From JAJZNI01 sp035624785 (GTDB taxonomy: Bacteria > Chloroflexota > Dormibacteria > Aeolococcales > Aeolococcaceae): DNA of 64,000 bases. The DNA lies in NCBI GenBank assembly GCA_035624785.1, contig DASPQV010000043.1:1-64000 (forward strand). Direction: 5' to 3'. The notes under the pieces were generated by a model. The model was given only the letters and a program-made list of their open reading frames with translations, made no database searches and was not told where the DNA came from. Each line of letters starts with the position of its first letter. Positions within the stretch are counted from its first letter, which is position 1. A program made the position numbers and the translations under genes. This document shows, piece by piece, positions 52,167 through 60,514 of this stretch.

Positions 52167-53864
52167 ATGAGCACGACTATCGTGCGGCCATCGGTGGTCG
52201 AGGGTCTGTGCGAGAAGCACCGCACCACGCTGGACCAGGCGATCACGGCGATCGCCACGCGCGGGTATTGGTCCGCGTACTCGGAGAACCCCGGAGGCTA
52301 TCCCGAGGCCGACATCGCTGCAGGCAAGGCAGCCTTCGAGGCGTACCGGGACCGGCGCTTCCCGCTCGACCAGCCGGGCACTGCGAGCTGGGAGGGCGAG
52401 GAGCGCTCGCCCTACGGGTTCCCGCTCGGCGTCACCTACCCGCACCCCGACATCGACGCGCTCCTCGCCGCCATGCAGGCAGCACTGCCGGGTTGGCGGG
52501 ACGCCGGCGTCGAGTGGCGGGCCGGGATCTGCCTGGAGGTGCTGGCCCGGCTCAACGCGCGCAGCCACGAGATCGCCAACGCGGTCATGCACACCACCGG
52601 CCAGGCCTTCGGCATGGCCTTCCAGGCCGGCGGGCCCCACGCCCAGGAGCGCGGCCTGGAGGCCGTGGCCTACGCGGTCAGCGCCATGCGCCGGGTTCCC
52701 GAGGCGGCTGAATGGGTCAAGCCCCAGGGCAAGCGTCCCCCGCTCCGCATGGAGAAGCGCTATCACATCGTGCCCCGGGGACTCGCCCTGGTCATCGGCT
52801 GCAACACCTTCCCGACGTGGAACGCGTATCCGGGCATCTTCGCCAGCCTGGTCACCGGCAACCCGGTGCTGGTGAAACCGCATCCCGGTGCCGTGCTGCC
52901 CCTGGCCATCACCGTCTCCACGATCCGCAGTGTCCTCAGCGAGGCCGGGCTGGATCCCAACGTCATCTGCCTCGCCGCGGAACGCGCCGACCAGAGGATC
53001 GCGGCGTCGCTCGCGACCCGGCCGGAGATCCGGATCATCGACTTCACCGGCTCCTCGGCTTTCGGCAACTGGCTGGAGGAGAACGCGCTCCAGGCCGCGG
53101 TCTTCACCGAGAAGGCGGGGGTGAACACCGTGGTCATCGACGGCACCGACGACTACCGGGGAATGCTGCGCAACCTCGCCTTCACCCTCTCCCTCTACAG
53201 CGGCCAGATGTGCACGACCTCTCAGAACCTGCTCGTCCCGGAGGCCGGGATCTCCACCGATGCCGGACATCGCTCCTTCGACGAGGTCACCCAGGATCTC
53301 GCGCGCGCCATCGACGACCTGCTCGGCGACCCCGCGCGGGCGGCGGCGCTGCTCGGCGCCATCGTCAACCGCGACGTGCTCTCCCGGCTGGAGGCGGCGG
53401 CCAGTCTCAGCTCAGTGGTGCGTCCATCGCAGGCCCTCGAGCACCCCGATTACCCGGGAGCGGTGGTCCGCACCCCGCTCCTGGTCCGCCTCACCAGCGC
53501 CGACCGGACCGCCTACTCGAGCGAGTGCTTCGGCCCGGTGACATTCGTGATCGCGACCGCGGGGACCGGCGAGAGCCTGGACATCTGGAGTCGCACGCTC
53601 GCGTCTCGCGGCGCGCTGACCGCCGCCGTGTACGCGACCGATGTTGAGGTCCTGGAACGGGCCGAGCGGATCGCCATCGAGGGCGGCGTCGCCCTCTCGC
53701 TGAACCTCACCGACGGTGTGTACGTCAACCAATCGGCGGCGTTCTCCGACTACCACGCCACCGGCGCCAACCCGGCCGCCAACGCCACGCTCTGTGACGA
53801 CGCCTTCGTGACGCCTCGGTTCCGGGTGGTCCAGGTCCGCCGTCACCTTCCCCCGTCAGCCTGA
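52167..53864 (+). CDS. paaN: PaaN-type phenylacetate-pathway aldehyde dehydrogenase
   Basis: 565 residues of the aldehyde-dehydrogenase fold. The nucleotide region has RGLALVIGCNTFPTWNAYPG and NPVLVKPHPGAVLPL, then FTGSSAFGNWLEENA. The catalytic Cys lies in SGQMCTTSQN and the oxyanion partner in SECFGPVTF. The C-terminal NLTDGVYVNQSAAFSDYH is typical of the PaaN group, which replaces the dehydrogenase half of PaaZ in some genomes. GGAGG lies 6 nt before ATG 52167. It heads the paaN-tetR-paaG operon. Confidence 0.85.
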   Translation: MSTTIVRPSVVEGLCEKHRTTLDQAITAIATRGYWSAYSENPGGYPEADIAAGKAAFEAYRDRRFPLDQPGTASWEGEERSPYGFPLGVTYPHPDIDALLAAMQAALPGWRDAGVEWRAGICLEVLARLNARSHEIANAVMHTTGQAFGMAFQAGGPHAQERGLEAVAYAVSAMRRVPEAAEWVKPQGKRPPLRMEKRYHIVPRGLALVIGCNTFPTWNAYPGIFASLVTGNPVLVKPHPGAVLPLAITVSTIRSVLSEAGLDPNVICLAAERADQRIAASLATRPEIRIIDFTGSSAFGNWLEENALQAAVFTEKAGVNTVVIDGTDDYRGMLRNLAFTLSLYSGQMCTTSQNLLVPEAGISTDAGHRSFDEVTQDLARAIDDLLGDPARAAALLGAIVNRDVLSRLEAAASLSSVVRPSQALEHPDYPGAVVRTPLLVRLTSADRTAYSSECFGPVTFVIATAGTGESLDIWSRTLASRGALTAAVYATDVEVLERAERIAIEGGVALSLNLTDGVYVNQSAAFSDYHATGANPAANATLCDDAFVTPRFRVVQVRRHLPPSA

Positions 53865-53874
53865 ACGGGCGGCC

Positions 53875-54513
53875 ATGGCACGACCCTCGCTCGGCGTCCG
53901 GGAGCCCTACGACCGCGTCCAGGTCAACCGCGCCGCGATCCGTCTCTTCAAGGAGCGCGGCTACGACGGCACGTCGATGCTCCACATCGCCCGTGCCCTG
54001 GGCATCCACAAGAGCAGCCTGTACCACCACATCAGCGGCAAGGAGCAGATCCTCGACGGAGCCGTGCGCAGCGCCCTGGAGGCGCTGCTCGGGATGCTCG
54101 ACGAGGCGGAGGCGGTCCAGGGCAGCCCGCTGCAGCGGCTGCGTCACGTGGTTCGCCGCACTGTCCAGATCATGGTCGACCAGCTGGACGAGGTGACCGT
54201 GCTGCTCCGGGTGCGCGGCAACACCCCGACCGAGCGCTGGGCGCTGGAGCGGAGACGAGAGTTCGACCGCCGGGTCCAGCGTCTGGTGGAGCTCGCCGCC
54301 CAGGAGGGAGAGATCCGTGACGATGTCGACGCCGCGCTGATCACCCGGCTGCTCTTCGGCATGTCCAACTCGATAACCGAGTGGTACCAACCGGGACGGG
54401 GGATGAGCGCGGACGACATCGCCGAGGGCATCCTCAGGATCTGCTTCGACGGGCTGAGGCGGGACACCCGGGCCGAGCTGAGCGCTGAAGCGCATGAGCG
54501 CAGCCGAACCTGA
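53875..54513 (+). CDS. TetR-family regulator, probable PaaR
   Basis: 212 residues. The N-terminal HTH is VNRAAIRLFKERGYDGTSM with recognition helix ALGIHKSSLYHHI; the rest is an effector-binding helical domain (FGMSNSITEWYQPGRG) common in actinobacterial PaaR-type repressors. It lies 10 nt after paaN and overlaps paaG by 20 nt. It probably senses phenylacetyl-CoA and acts on a palindrome upstream of paaA. The role is inferred from context. Confidence 0.83.
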   Translation: MARPSLGVREPYDRVQVNRAAIRLFKERGYDGTSMLHIARALGIHKSSLYHHISGKEQILDGAVRSALEALLGMLDEAEAVQGSPLQRLRHVVRRTVQIMVDQLDEVTVLLRVRGNTPTERWALERRREFDRRVQRLVELAAQEGEIRDDVDAALITRLLFGMSNSITEWYQPGRGMSADDIAEGILRICFDGLRRDTRAELSAEAHERSRT

Positions 54514-55294
54514 GGCGGCCGCGCTGGTCCGGCTGGAGACCGCCGGCGGCCTGGCCGAGCTCATCCTGGACCGAGCCGTCAAGCTCAACGCCATGAACGC
54601 GGCGATGGTGGACCAGCTGCACGGGGCGCTCGACCGGCTGGAGGGATCGGCGGTCCGCTGCCTCCTGCTCCGCGCCGAGGGTCGTGCCTTCAGTGTCGGC
54701 CGCGACCTGGTCGAGGCCGACCCCGCGCACGAGGATGGCGGCGCCATCCTCCGCGAGCTCTTCAACCCGCTGATGCGACGGATCGCGGCATTGCCCCAGC
54801 CGACCTTCGCGGCAGTCCAGGGGCCATGCCTGGGAACGGGCTTGGGGCTGGCCCTCGCCTGCGACATCGTGTACGCGGCCGAGGATGCCCGCATCGGGTC
54901 ACCGTTCGCGCGCGTGGGGGCGGTGCTCGATTCGGGAGCGCACTCCGCATTCGTCGGTCGAATTGGTCCGCATCGCACTCTGGAGCTGATCTACACGGGC
55001 CGTTTGCTGAGCGGGCGGGAAGCCGCCGATCTGGGGCTGGTCAACGCCAGCTTCCCGGCCGGCGAGCTCCTCGCCCGCACCCGCGAGGCGGCTACCGCGG
55101 TCGCCTCGGGACCCACCACCGCCTTCCTGGAGTCCAAGCGGCTGGTCCAGCGGCTGAGCGCGGAGCCGCTCCGCCTCGAGGAGGTCCTCGAGCTGGAGGC
55201 TCAGGCCCAGAGCCGCGCCTCTCTGACCCACGACTACCGGGAGGGGATCGGCGCCTTCCAGGAGAAGCGAGAACCGCACTTCACGGGACGGTGA
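54494..55294 (+). CDS. paaG: PaaG-like 1,2-epoxyphenylacetyl-CoA isomerase
   Basis: 266 residues, crotonase fold. The CoA and oxyanion regions are RAVKLNAMNAAMVDQL, GRAFSVGRDL and GPCLGTGLGLALACDIVYAA. The segment VGAVLDSGAHSAFVGRIG matches PaaG rather than PaaF because it carries the Asp-Ser-Gly turn. TREAATAVASGPTTAFLESK closes the fold. PaaG converts the ring epoxide to an oxepin-CoA. The start overlaps tetR by 20 nt, so translation is coupled. It converges on paaE. Confidence 0.8.
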   Translation: MSAAEPEAAALVRLETAGGLAELILDRAVKLNAMNAAMVDQLHGALDRLEGSAVRCLLLRAEGRAFSVGRDLVEADPAHEDGGAILRELFNPLMRRIAALPQPTFAAVQGPCLGTGLGLALACDIVYAAEDARIGSPFARVGAVLDSGAHSAFVGRIGPHRTLELIYTGRLLSGREAADLGLVNASFPAGELLARTREAATAVASGPTTAFLESKRLVQRLSAEPLRLEEVLELEAQAQSRASLTHDYREGIGAFQEKREPHFTGR

Positions 55295-55315
55295 TCGACA
55301 ACCAGGGCGTGCCGC

Positions 55316-56428
55316 TCAGGCGTCGAAGTCCAGGGTGACGCTGTCGCTCACCGGGCGGGATTGGCAGGCAAGGACAAAGCCGGCATCGACCTCGGGTGGC
55401 TCGAGAGCGTGGCATCGATCCATCCGGACCCGGCCCTGGACCAGCTTGGCGCGGCAGGTCCCGCACACCCCGCTCTTGCAGGAGTAGGGTGCGTCGCCGC
55501 GGACCCGCAGCGCGGCGTCGAGGATCACCTCACCGTCGCGCGCCATGGTGAACATCGAGCCCCGTCCGTCGAGGATCACGGTGACCGCGGCGTCCGGAGC
55601 CCCGGAGGGAACCGGCTGCGCCGTGACCTCGGGGCGCGCGGCCGAGCCCTCGACGTGGAAGAGCTCGGAATGGATGCGGCCTGGCGCGATCCCGCTCTCG
55701 ATGAGCACAGCCCGGCAGCCGTCGATCATCGGCTCAGGCCCGCAGAGGAACCACTCGTGCACGGGTCCGGCGGGAAGCAGGAGGTCGAGGAAGCGGCGCA
55801 TCTTCTCGGCATCGATGCGGCCGCTCAGGAGATCGCTCTCCTGGGGCTCGCGGGAGAGCACGTGATGAATGGCGAGACGGGGGAGGTAGCGGTTCTTGAG
55901 GTCGGCCAGATCCTCCAGGAACATCACGCTCTGGGCGGTGCGATTGCCGAGGATGAGCACGACATCGCTGCGTGGCTCGACCTCCAGGGTGGTCGCGATG
56001 ATGGAGAGGATGGGGGTGATGCCGCTGCCCGCGGCGACCGCGGCGTAGCGGCGCGACGCCGCCGGGTCCAGGGGGACGTGGAAGCCACCGGTGGGGGTCA
56101 TCACCTCGATCGGATCCCCCACCCGGAGCCGCGAGTGAGCGTACCCGGAGAAGACGCCGCCGGGAAGCCGCTTGACGCCGATGCGCAGCGTGCCGGAGCC
56201 CGCCGGTGTGGAGATCGAGTAGGTGCGCCGGACATCGTCGCCGGCGACGGTGCAGCGGAGCGAGAGGTGCTGACCCTGGACGAAGGCGTACGCCTCGCGC
56301 AGCTCGGCGGGGACGGCGAAGCTGATCGCGACCGAATCGTCGGTCAGGGGCTCGATGGCCGATACCCGAAGCTCATGGAAGACGGCGTGGCGCCCGGCGC
56401 CAGGTGCTGATGTCAGCTGCGTGCTCAT
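55316..56428 (-). CDS. paaE: Phenylacetyl-CoA epoxidase reductase subunit PaaE
   Basis: 370 residues; electron-transfer subunit. N-terminal FAD domain (RRTYSISTPAG, GVFSGYAHSRLRVGD), NAD-binding (AAGSGITPILSII, LFHVEG) and a C-terminal plant-type 2Fe-2S domain with Cys in YSCKSGVCGTCRAKL plus the fourth in LACQSRP. ATG 56428 (MSTQLTS) was preferred; GTG 56464, only 7 nt after paaD, is possible. Last gene of the paaABCDE operon. Confidence 0.93.
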   Translation of the reverse strand: MSTQLTSAPGAGRHAVFHELRVSAIEPLTDDSVAISFAVPAELREAYAFVQGQHLSLRCTVAGDDVRRTYSISTPAGSGTLRIGVKRLPGGVFSGYAHSRLRVGDPIEVMTPTGGFHVPLDPAASRRYAAVAAGSGITPILSIIATTLEVEPRSDVVLILGNRTAQSVMFLEDLADLKNRYLPRLAIHHVLSREPQESDLLSGRIDAEKMRRFLDLLLPAGPVHEWFLCGPEPMIDGCRAVLIESGIAPGRIHSELFHVEGSAARPEVTAQPVPSGAPDAAVTVILDGRGSMFTMARDGEVILDAALRVRGDAPYSCKSGVCGTCRAKLVQGRVRMDRCHALEPPEVDAGFVLACQSRPVSDSVTLDFDA

Positions 56429-56471
56429 GGTCTGTCGGAGTCGAATCCCTGCCCGGGCCCGCACCCGCCTG

Positions 56472-57110
56472 TCAGTGTGCCTTGAAGTGCTCGAACGGCT
56501 CGCCGCAGCTCCGGCAGCGGTGGAGGGACTTGCAGGCGGTGGAGGAGAACCGGCTCACCTCATCGGTGTCGGAGGATCCGCAGTGGGGACAGGCAACCAG
56601 GTTGCGGAGCGGCAGGAGGCTCAGGCCCGGGCGCCACTCCCCATGCTCGGGGACCAGGCGGCTCACCGGCCCGGGCGGGGCGATGCCGAGGTCGAGGAGC
56701 TTGCGGCGTCCCGCCTCGGAGATCGAGTCCGTCGACCACGGCGGGGACAGCACGGTGCGAACCTCGATGTCCGCTACACCTCGGCGGCGGAGCGTGGCCA
56801 CGATGTCGGCGCGAATCGCCTCCATGGCGGGACACCCGGAGTACGTCGGAGTGATGTCGACCTCCACCCTTTCACCGCGGGTCCGTACCTCGCGCAGGAT
56901 GCCCAGGTCAGCGATGCCGAGAGCCGGGATCTCCGGGTCGGGGACCGCGGCAACGGCGTCACGCAGCTCGGGGGACGCGGCGACGGCCTCACCCGCCTCG
57001 GGGGCCCCGGCGACGGCGTCACGCACCTCGGAGGACGCGGCAACGGCCAGACACAGCTCCGAGGAGGAGGCCTCGTCACCGGGAGCCGGCACGCCCGGCA
57101 CGGCCGTCAC
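56472..57110 (-). CDS. paaD: Phenylacetyl-CoA epoxidase subunit PaaD with N-terminal repeats
   Basis: 212 residues; PaaD helps mature the iron centres of the epoxidase. The MIP18/DUF59 domain starts DPEIPALGIADLGILREV and has YSGCPAMEAI with the conserved Cys. The C-terminal zinc ribbon is CPHCGSSDT and CRSCGEPFEHFK. Family members are about 165 residues. The extra N-terminal stretch is a four-fold 10-residue repeat of the ELRDAVAA kind that duplicates the segment leading into DPEIP. GTG 57110 overlaps the paaC stop as GTGA. Confidence 0.92.
   Translation of the reverse strand: MTAVPGVPAPGDEASSSELCLAVAASSEVRDAVAGAPEAGEAVAASPELRDAVAAVPDPEIPALGIADLGILREVRTRGERVEVDITPTYSGCPAMEAIRADIVATLRRRGVADIEVRTVLSPPWSTDSISEAGRRKLLDLGIAPPGPVSRLVPEHGEWRPGLSLLPLRNLVACPHCGSSDTDEVSRFSSTACKSLHRCRSCGEPFEHFKAH
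56947..57066. repeat. Four 30-bp tandem repeats inside paaD
   Basis: The anchor GCGGCRACGGC recurs at about 56947, 56977, 57007 (diverged) and 57037, exactly 30 bp apart. On the minus strand it encodes ten-residue units such as SSEVRDAVAG, APEAGEAVAA and SPELRDAVAA, ahead of the conserved DPEIP motif. In-frame expansion without disrupting the core. Confidence 0.85.
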
Positions 57111-57871
57111 CAGCGCGCCCCCGGGTGTGACCGATGCAGGTGCTGCATCTCGGCCAGCATGTGCCCCAAGGCCTCGGTGTGAAGCCCGCTGCGGCCGCCC
57201 GTCGGTGCCCAGGCGGTGTCGGGGACGGCCAGGGTCGCCTCGCTGACCACCGCGAGCACGGCGGCGTCCCAGGCCGGGCGGAGGCGGGGCGGGTCGACGG
57301 CGACACCACGCCCGGCTAGGTCGCCGACCAGCGGGTCGCGCTCGAAGAGCTCCGCCGCAAATGGCCACATCGCGTCCAGGCCCGCCTGCATCCGACGGTG
57401 GCTCTCCTCGGTCCCGTCCCCCAGGCGGAGCGTCCACTTGGCGGCGTGGTCGCAGTGGTAGGCGGCCTCCTTGACGGAGCGCGCCGCGATCGCCGAGAGG
57501 GTGGGATCGATGGATCCACATAGGACTCTCCAGAGCTGGTGCTGGTATGTCGAGAAGAGCAGCTGCCGGGCGATGGTCTGGCCGAAGTCACCGCTCAACT
57601 GCTCCACCAGCTGGCAATTGAGGAACTCGCGCTCGTCGCGCCGGAAGGCCAGGGCGTCCTCATCCCGACCCCGGCCCTCCACCTCGCCCGCATAGCTGAG
57701 CAGGAGGCGCGCCTGGCCGAGCAGGTCGAGGGCGATGTTGGTGAGCGCGACGTCCTCCTCCAGCTCGGGTGCCCGGGCGGTCCATTCGGAGAGGCGCTGG
57801 GAGAGCACCAGGCAGTCGTCGCCGAGCCGGAGCGCATAGACGGCCAGCGCCGGCACGACGGCGGCGGTCAC
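57107..57871 (-). CDS. paaC: Phenylacetyl-CoA epoxidase structural subunit PaaC
   Basis: 254 residues, ferritin-like and non-catalytic partner of PaaA. VYALRLGDDCLVLSQRLSEW, VALTNIALDLLGQARLLLSY, DEREFLNCQLVEQ and AAYHCDHAAKWTLRLGDGTE are diagnostic. GTG 57871 has GGAGGGG-type Shine-Dalgarno 5 nt upstream and is preferred over TTG 57907. It lies 121 bp after paaB and overlaps paaD. Confidence 0.94.
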   Translation of the reverse strand: MTAAVVPALAVYALRLGDDCLVLSQRLSEWTARAPELEEDVALTNIALDLLGQARLLLSYAGEVEGRGRDEDALAFRRDEREFLNCQLVEQLSGDFGQTIARQLLFSTYQHQLWRVLCGSIDPTLSAIAARSVKEAAYHCDHAAKWTLRLGDGTEESHRRMQAGLDAMWPFAAELFERDPLVGDLAGRGVAVDPPRLRPAWDAAVLAVVSEATLAVPDTAWAPTGGRSGLHTEALGHMLAEMQHLHRSHPGARW

Positions 57872-57992
57872 CGCACCCCCCTCCCCGGCAACGCCGGTTC
57901 GGGCCAATATTGGCTAAAAGAGGTAGGCCGCATCGCCAGCCGGCCCACCCGGCGAGCCCCGGCCGAGAGCGGTGCCCGCCGGCCCCTGGTGA

Positions 57993-58379
57993 TCACAGGT
58001 TGTGCACCCCCTCGGGCAGCTGGTAGAAGGTGGGATGGCGGTAAGCCTTGTCGGCGGCGGTCTCGAAGAACGGGTCCCGCTCGTCCGGCGACGAGGCGGT
58101 GACCGCCGCCGCGGGCACGACCCAGATGCTCACCCCCTCCATGCGGCGGGTGAAGAGGTCACGAGCGTTGCGCAGCGCCATCTCGGCGTCGGGCGCATGG
58201 AGGCTGCCGGCGTGGGTGTGGGAGAGGCCGCGCCGGCTCCGCACGAACACCTCCCACAGCGGCCATCCGTCCGCCCGGGCGGAGCCACCGGCACCGCCCA
58301 CCGGGGGTGCCGCTCGCAACCGGTCAGCGCCGCCGGCCGAGGACGGGCCCACGCCGCCAGGTGCCGAGGGCTCGCTCAC
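57993..58379 (-). CDS. paaB: Phenylacetyl-CoA epoxidase subunit PaaB
   Basis: 128 residues. The conserved core is WPLWEVFVRSRRGLSHTHAG, SLHAPDAEMALRNARDLFTR and SIWVVPAAAVTAS. The N-terminal 35 residues are a Gly/Ala/Pro-rich addition, so it is longer than the usual 95. GTG 58379 overlaps the paaA stop (GTGA). The long upstream frame is only antisense-like continuation of paaA. Confidence 0.93.
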   Translation of the reverse strand: MSEPSAPGGVGPSSAGGADRLRAAPPVGGAGGSARADGWPLWEVFVRSRRGLSHTHAGSLHAPDAEMALRNARDLFTRRMEGVSIWVVPAAAVTASSPDERDPFFETAADKAYRHPTFYQLPEGVHNL

Positions 58380-59407
58380 GCCGCGCTCTCCGCCGCCCGG
58401 CCGTGCTTGCGCGCGTAGGCAGCTGCGGCCTCGCGCACCCACCTCCCCTCCTGGTGCGCCCGCACCCGGTGCTCCAGCCGCTGCCGGTTGCAGGGACCGT
58501 CCCCCCTCAGCACGCGCTGGAACTCGTCCCAATCGATGGGACCGTGGTCGTAGTGGCCGCGCTGCCGGTTCCAGCGCAGCTCGCGGTCGGGCAGGCTGAG
58601 GCCGAGGATCTCGGCTTGGGGCACGCAGATGTCGATGAAGCGCTGGCGGAGCTCGTCGTTGGAATGGCGCTTGATCCGCCAGGCCATCGACTGGGCGCTG
58701 TGCGGCGACTCGTGATCCGGCGGGCCGAACATCATGACCGACGGCCACCACCAGCGGTCCACGGCGTCCTGGGCCATCGCGTGCTGCTCCGGCGTCCCGT
58801 GGGAGAGCGCGTGGAGCAGCTCGTACCCCTGGCGCTGGTGAAACGACTCCTCCTTGCAGATCCTGACCATGGCGCGGGCGTAAGGCCCGTAGGAGCAGCG
58901 GCAGAGCGGGATCTGGTTGGTGATCGCCGCCCCGTCGACCAGCCAGCCGATGGCACCGACATCGGCGAAGGTGAGGCTCGGGTAATTGAAGATGCTGCTG
59001 TATCGCTGCCGCCCCGCGTGGAGCTGGTCCACCAGCTCGGCGCGCTCGACCCCGAGGGTCTCGGTGGCGCTGTACAGGTACAGGCCATGGCCCGCCTCGT
59101 CCTGCACCTTGGCCATCAGGATCGCCTTGCGGCGCAGCGACGGCGCCCGGCTGATCCAGTTGCCCTCCGGCTGCATCCCGATGATCTCGGAGTGGGCGTG
59201 CTGCGCCATCTGGCGAACCAGGCTGCGGCGATAGGCGTCGGGCATCCAGTCTCGGGGTTCGATGCGCTGGTCGGCGGCGACCACCCGGTCGAAGGCGGCC
59301 TGCAGCTCCGGAGCCGGGCCGCCGGCGGGCGCGCCGCCGGTCGCCGGGTCAGGCGACCACCGGTGAGGCTGGCCCGGTGCCGCGGTCGCGGCAGTCACCT
59401 CTGGCAT
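58376..59407 (-). CDS. paaA: Phenylacetyl-CoA epoxidase catalytic subunit PaaA
   Basis: 343 residues; di-iron oxygenase subunit. MAQHAHSEIIGMQPEGNW and KVQDEAGHGLYLY carry metal ligands (Glu, ExxH), and ICKEESFHQRQG carries the second ExxH pair. RHSNDELRQRFIDICVPQAE and ELRWNRQRGHYDHGPIDW are PaaA signatures. ATG 59407 (MPEVTAATAAP) was chosen; the longer frame overlaps the palindromic promoter. First gene of paaABCDE. Confidence 0.96.
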   Translation of the reverse strand: MPEVTAATAAPGQPHRWSPDPATGGAPAGGPAPELQAAFDRVVAADQRIEPRDWMPDAYRRSLVRQMAQHAHSEIIGMQPEGNWISRAPSLRRKAILMAKVQDEAGHGLYLYSATETLGVERAELVDQLHAGRQRYSSIFNYPSLTFADVGAIGWLVDGAAITNQIPLCRCSYGPYARAMVRICKEESFHQRQGYELLHALSHGTPEQHAMAQDAVDRWWWPSVMMFGPPDHESPHSAQSMAWRIKRHSNDELRQRFIDICVPQAEILGLSLPDRELRWNRQRGHYDHGPIDWDEFQRVLRGDGPCNRQRLEHRVRAHQEGRWVREAAAAYARKHGRAAESAA

Positions 59408-59465
59408 GGCGGGGTTCCTTCCACACATTCGTCCCGCGGGTGGGCTCGTCCGCGGGAAATACCGT

Positions 59466-59477
59466 CCGAACGTTCGG
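59466..59477. promoter_or_regulatory. 12-bp palindrome upstream of paaA, probable TetR/PaaR operator
   Basis: CCGAACGTTCGG is a perfect palindrome 59 bp before paaA ATG, flanked by ACCGT and TTCCC. It resembles the alternating CG/AT halves of PaaR-type operators. A related TTTCGGTT stands before paaN at 52113-52122, 45 bp upstream of its start. TATAC at 59487-59491 (minus direction) may be a promoter element. Confidence 0.55.
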
Positions 59478-59639
59478 TTCCCATCGTATAGGCCGCCCCC
59501 CCGAGCGTCAAATCCCCTGCGCGAACGGGCTCCCCAACCGGTCCATCGCGGGGGCGGGGTCACGGGCAGGCGTATGCCGGGGCAGCGGCCTGCGGGCAGG
59601 CCGGCGCCGCGGCCGGCGGCGTAGGCTGGCACCAAGAGC

Positions 59640-60404
59640 GTGGACGCTGTCCTCTACCGGGTCGATGACCGGATCGCGACCTTCACCATCAACCGTCCCG
59701 AGCGGCGCAACGCCGTCGACGAGGCGGTGGTCGAGGCGATGACCGCCGCCCTGGATCGGTTCGAGGGGGACGAGTCGGTTTGGCTCGGCGTGCTCACCGG
59801 GTCGGGCGAGGCCGCCTTCTGCGCGGGAGCGGACCTGGGGACGATCTCGCGAGGCGGCTCGATCTGGCCGGAGCGCGGAGGCTTCGCCGGCTTCGTCCGC
59901 CGGCCGCGGACCAAGCCGGTGATCGCCGCGGTCAACGGTCACGCCATGGGCGGCGGCTTCGAGCTGGTGCTCGCCTGCGACCTGGCGGTGGCGGTGGAGA
60001 CCGCGACGTTCGGCCTTCCCGAGGTCAGGCGGGGAATCATCGCCGGGAGCGGCGGGCTCTTCCGGCTGCCCCGCCTGGTGCCGCCCCGGGTCGCCACCGA
60101 GCTCATCCTCACCGGCCAGCCGATCGGGGCGGCCCGTGCCCTGGAGATCGGGGTGCTCAACGCGGTGGTCCCTCGGGACCAGCTGATGCCCGCCGTCCAC
60201 GAGCTGGCGGGAAGGGTGCTGGAGAGCGCTCCGCTGGCGGTGCGGGAGAGCCTCCGTGCCCTTCGCGAGGTCAGGACCATGGAGGACGAGGCAGCTTTCG
60301 ATCTCTGCGCGGAGGCCCGAGGGCGGGTGATCGGCACCCAGGATGCCCAGGAGGGGATGCGCGCCTTCCTGGAGAAGCGGCCACCCAGGTGGAGGGGAGC
60401 CTGA
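59640..60404 (+). CDS. Enoyl-CoA hydratase/isomerase family protein
   Basis: 254 residues, crotonase fold. It shows INRPERRNAVDEAVVEAM, GAADLGTI-type oxyanion loop FCAGADLGTISRGG, PVIAAVNGHAMGGGFELVLACD and GLPEVRRGIIAGSGGLFRLP with catalytic Glu. The C-terminal EGMRAFLEKRPPRW is typical of degradative hydratases. It could act in phenylacetyl-CoA breakdown (PaaF-like) or fatty-acid oxidation. It starts at GTG 59640, diverging from paaA, and ends 110 bp before the E1 alpha gene. Confidence 0.88.
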   Translation: MDAVLYRVDDRIATFTINRPERRNAVDEAVVEAMTAALDRFEGDESVWLGVLTGSGEAAFCAGADLGTISRGGSIWPERGGFAGFVRRPRTKPVIAAVNGHAMGGGFELVLACDLAVAVETATFGLPEVRRGIIAGSGGLFRLPRLVPPRVATELILTGQPIGAARALEIGVLNAVVPRDQLMPAVHELAGRVLESAPLAVRESLRALREVRTMEDEAAFDLCAEARGRVIGTQDAQEGMRAFLEKRPPRWRGA

Positions 60405-60514
60405 GGGATTGTGCGCTGGCTGAACTCGGGCTGGACAGCCGAGGCCCGCCGCGCCTACCCTCGAACCGAGCCAGTGCCCCCGTCACGCGGGGCGGGCGAT
60501 CGGACGGAGGCAGG

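Noticed and set aside
59780..60514. Long N-terminal extension of E1 alpha
   Set aside because: It is a +2 frame reading of the enoyl-CoA hydratase; GTG 60515 with its Shine-Dalgarno fits the E1 alpha fold.
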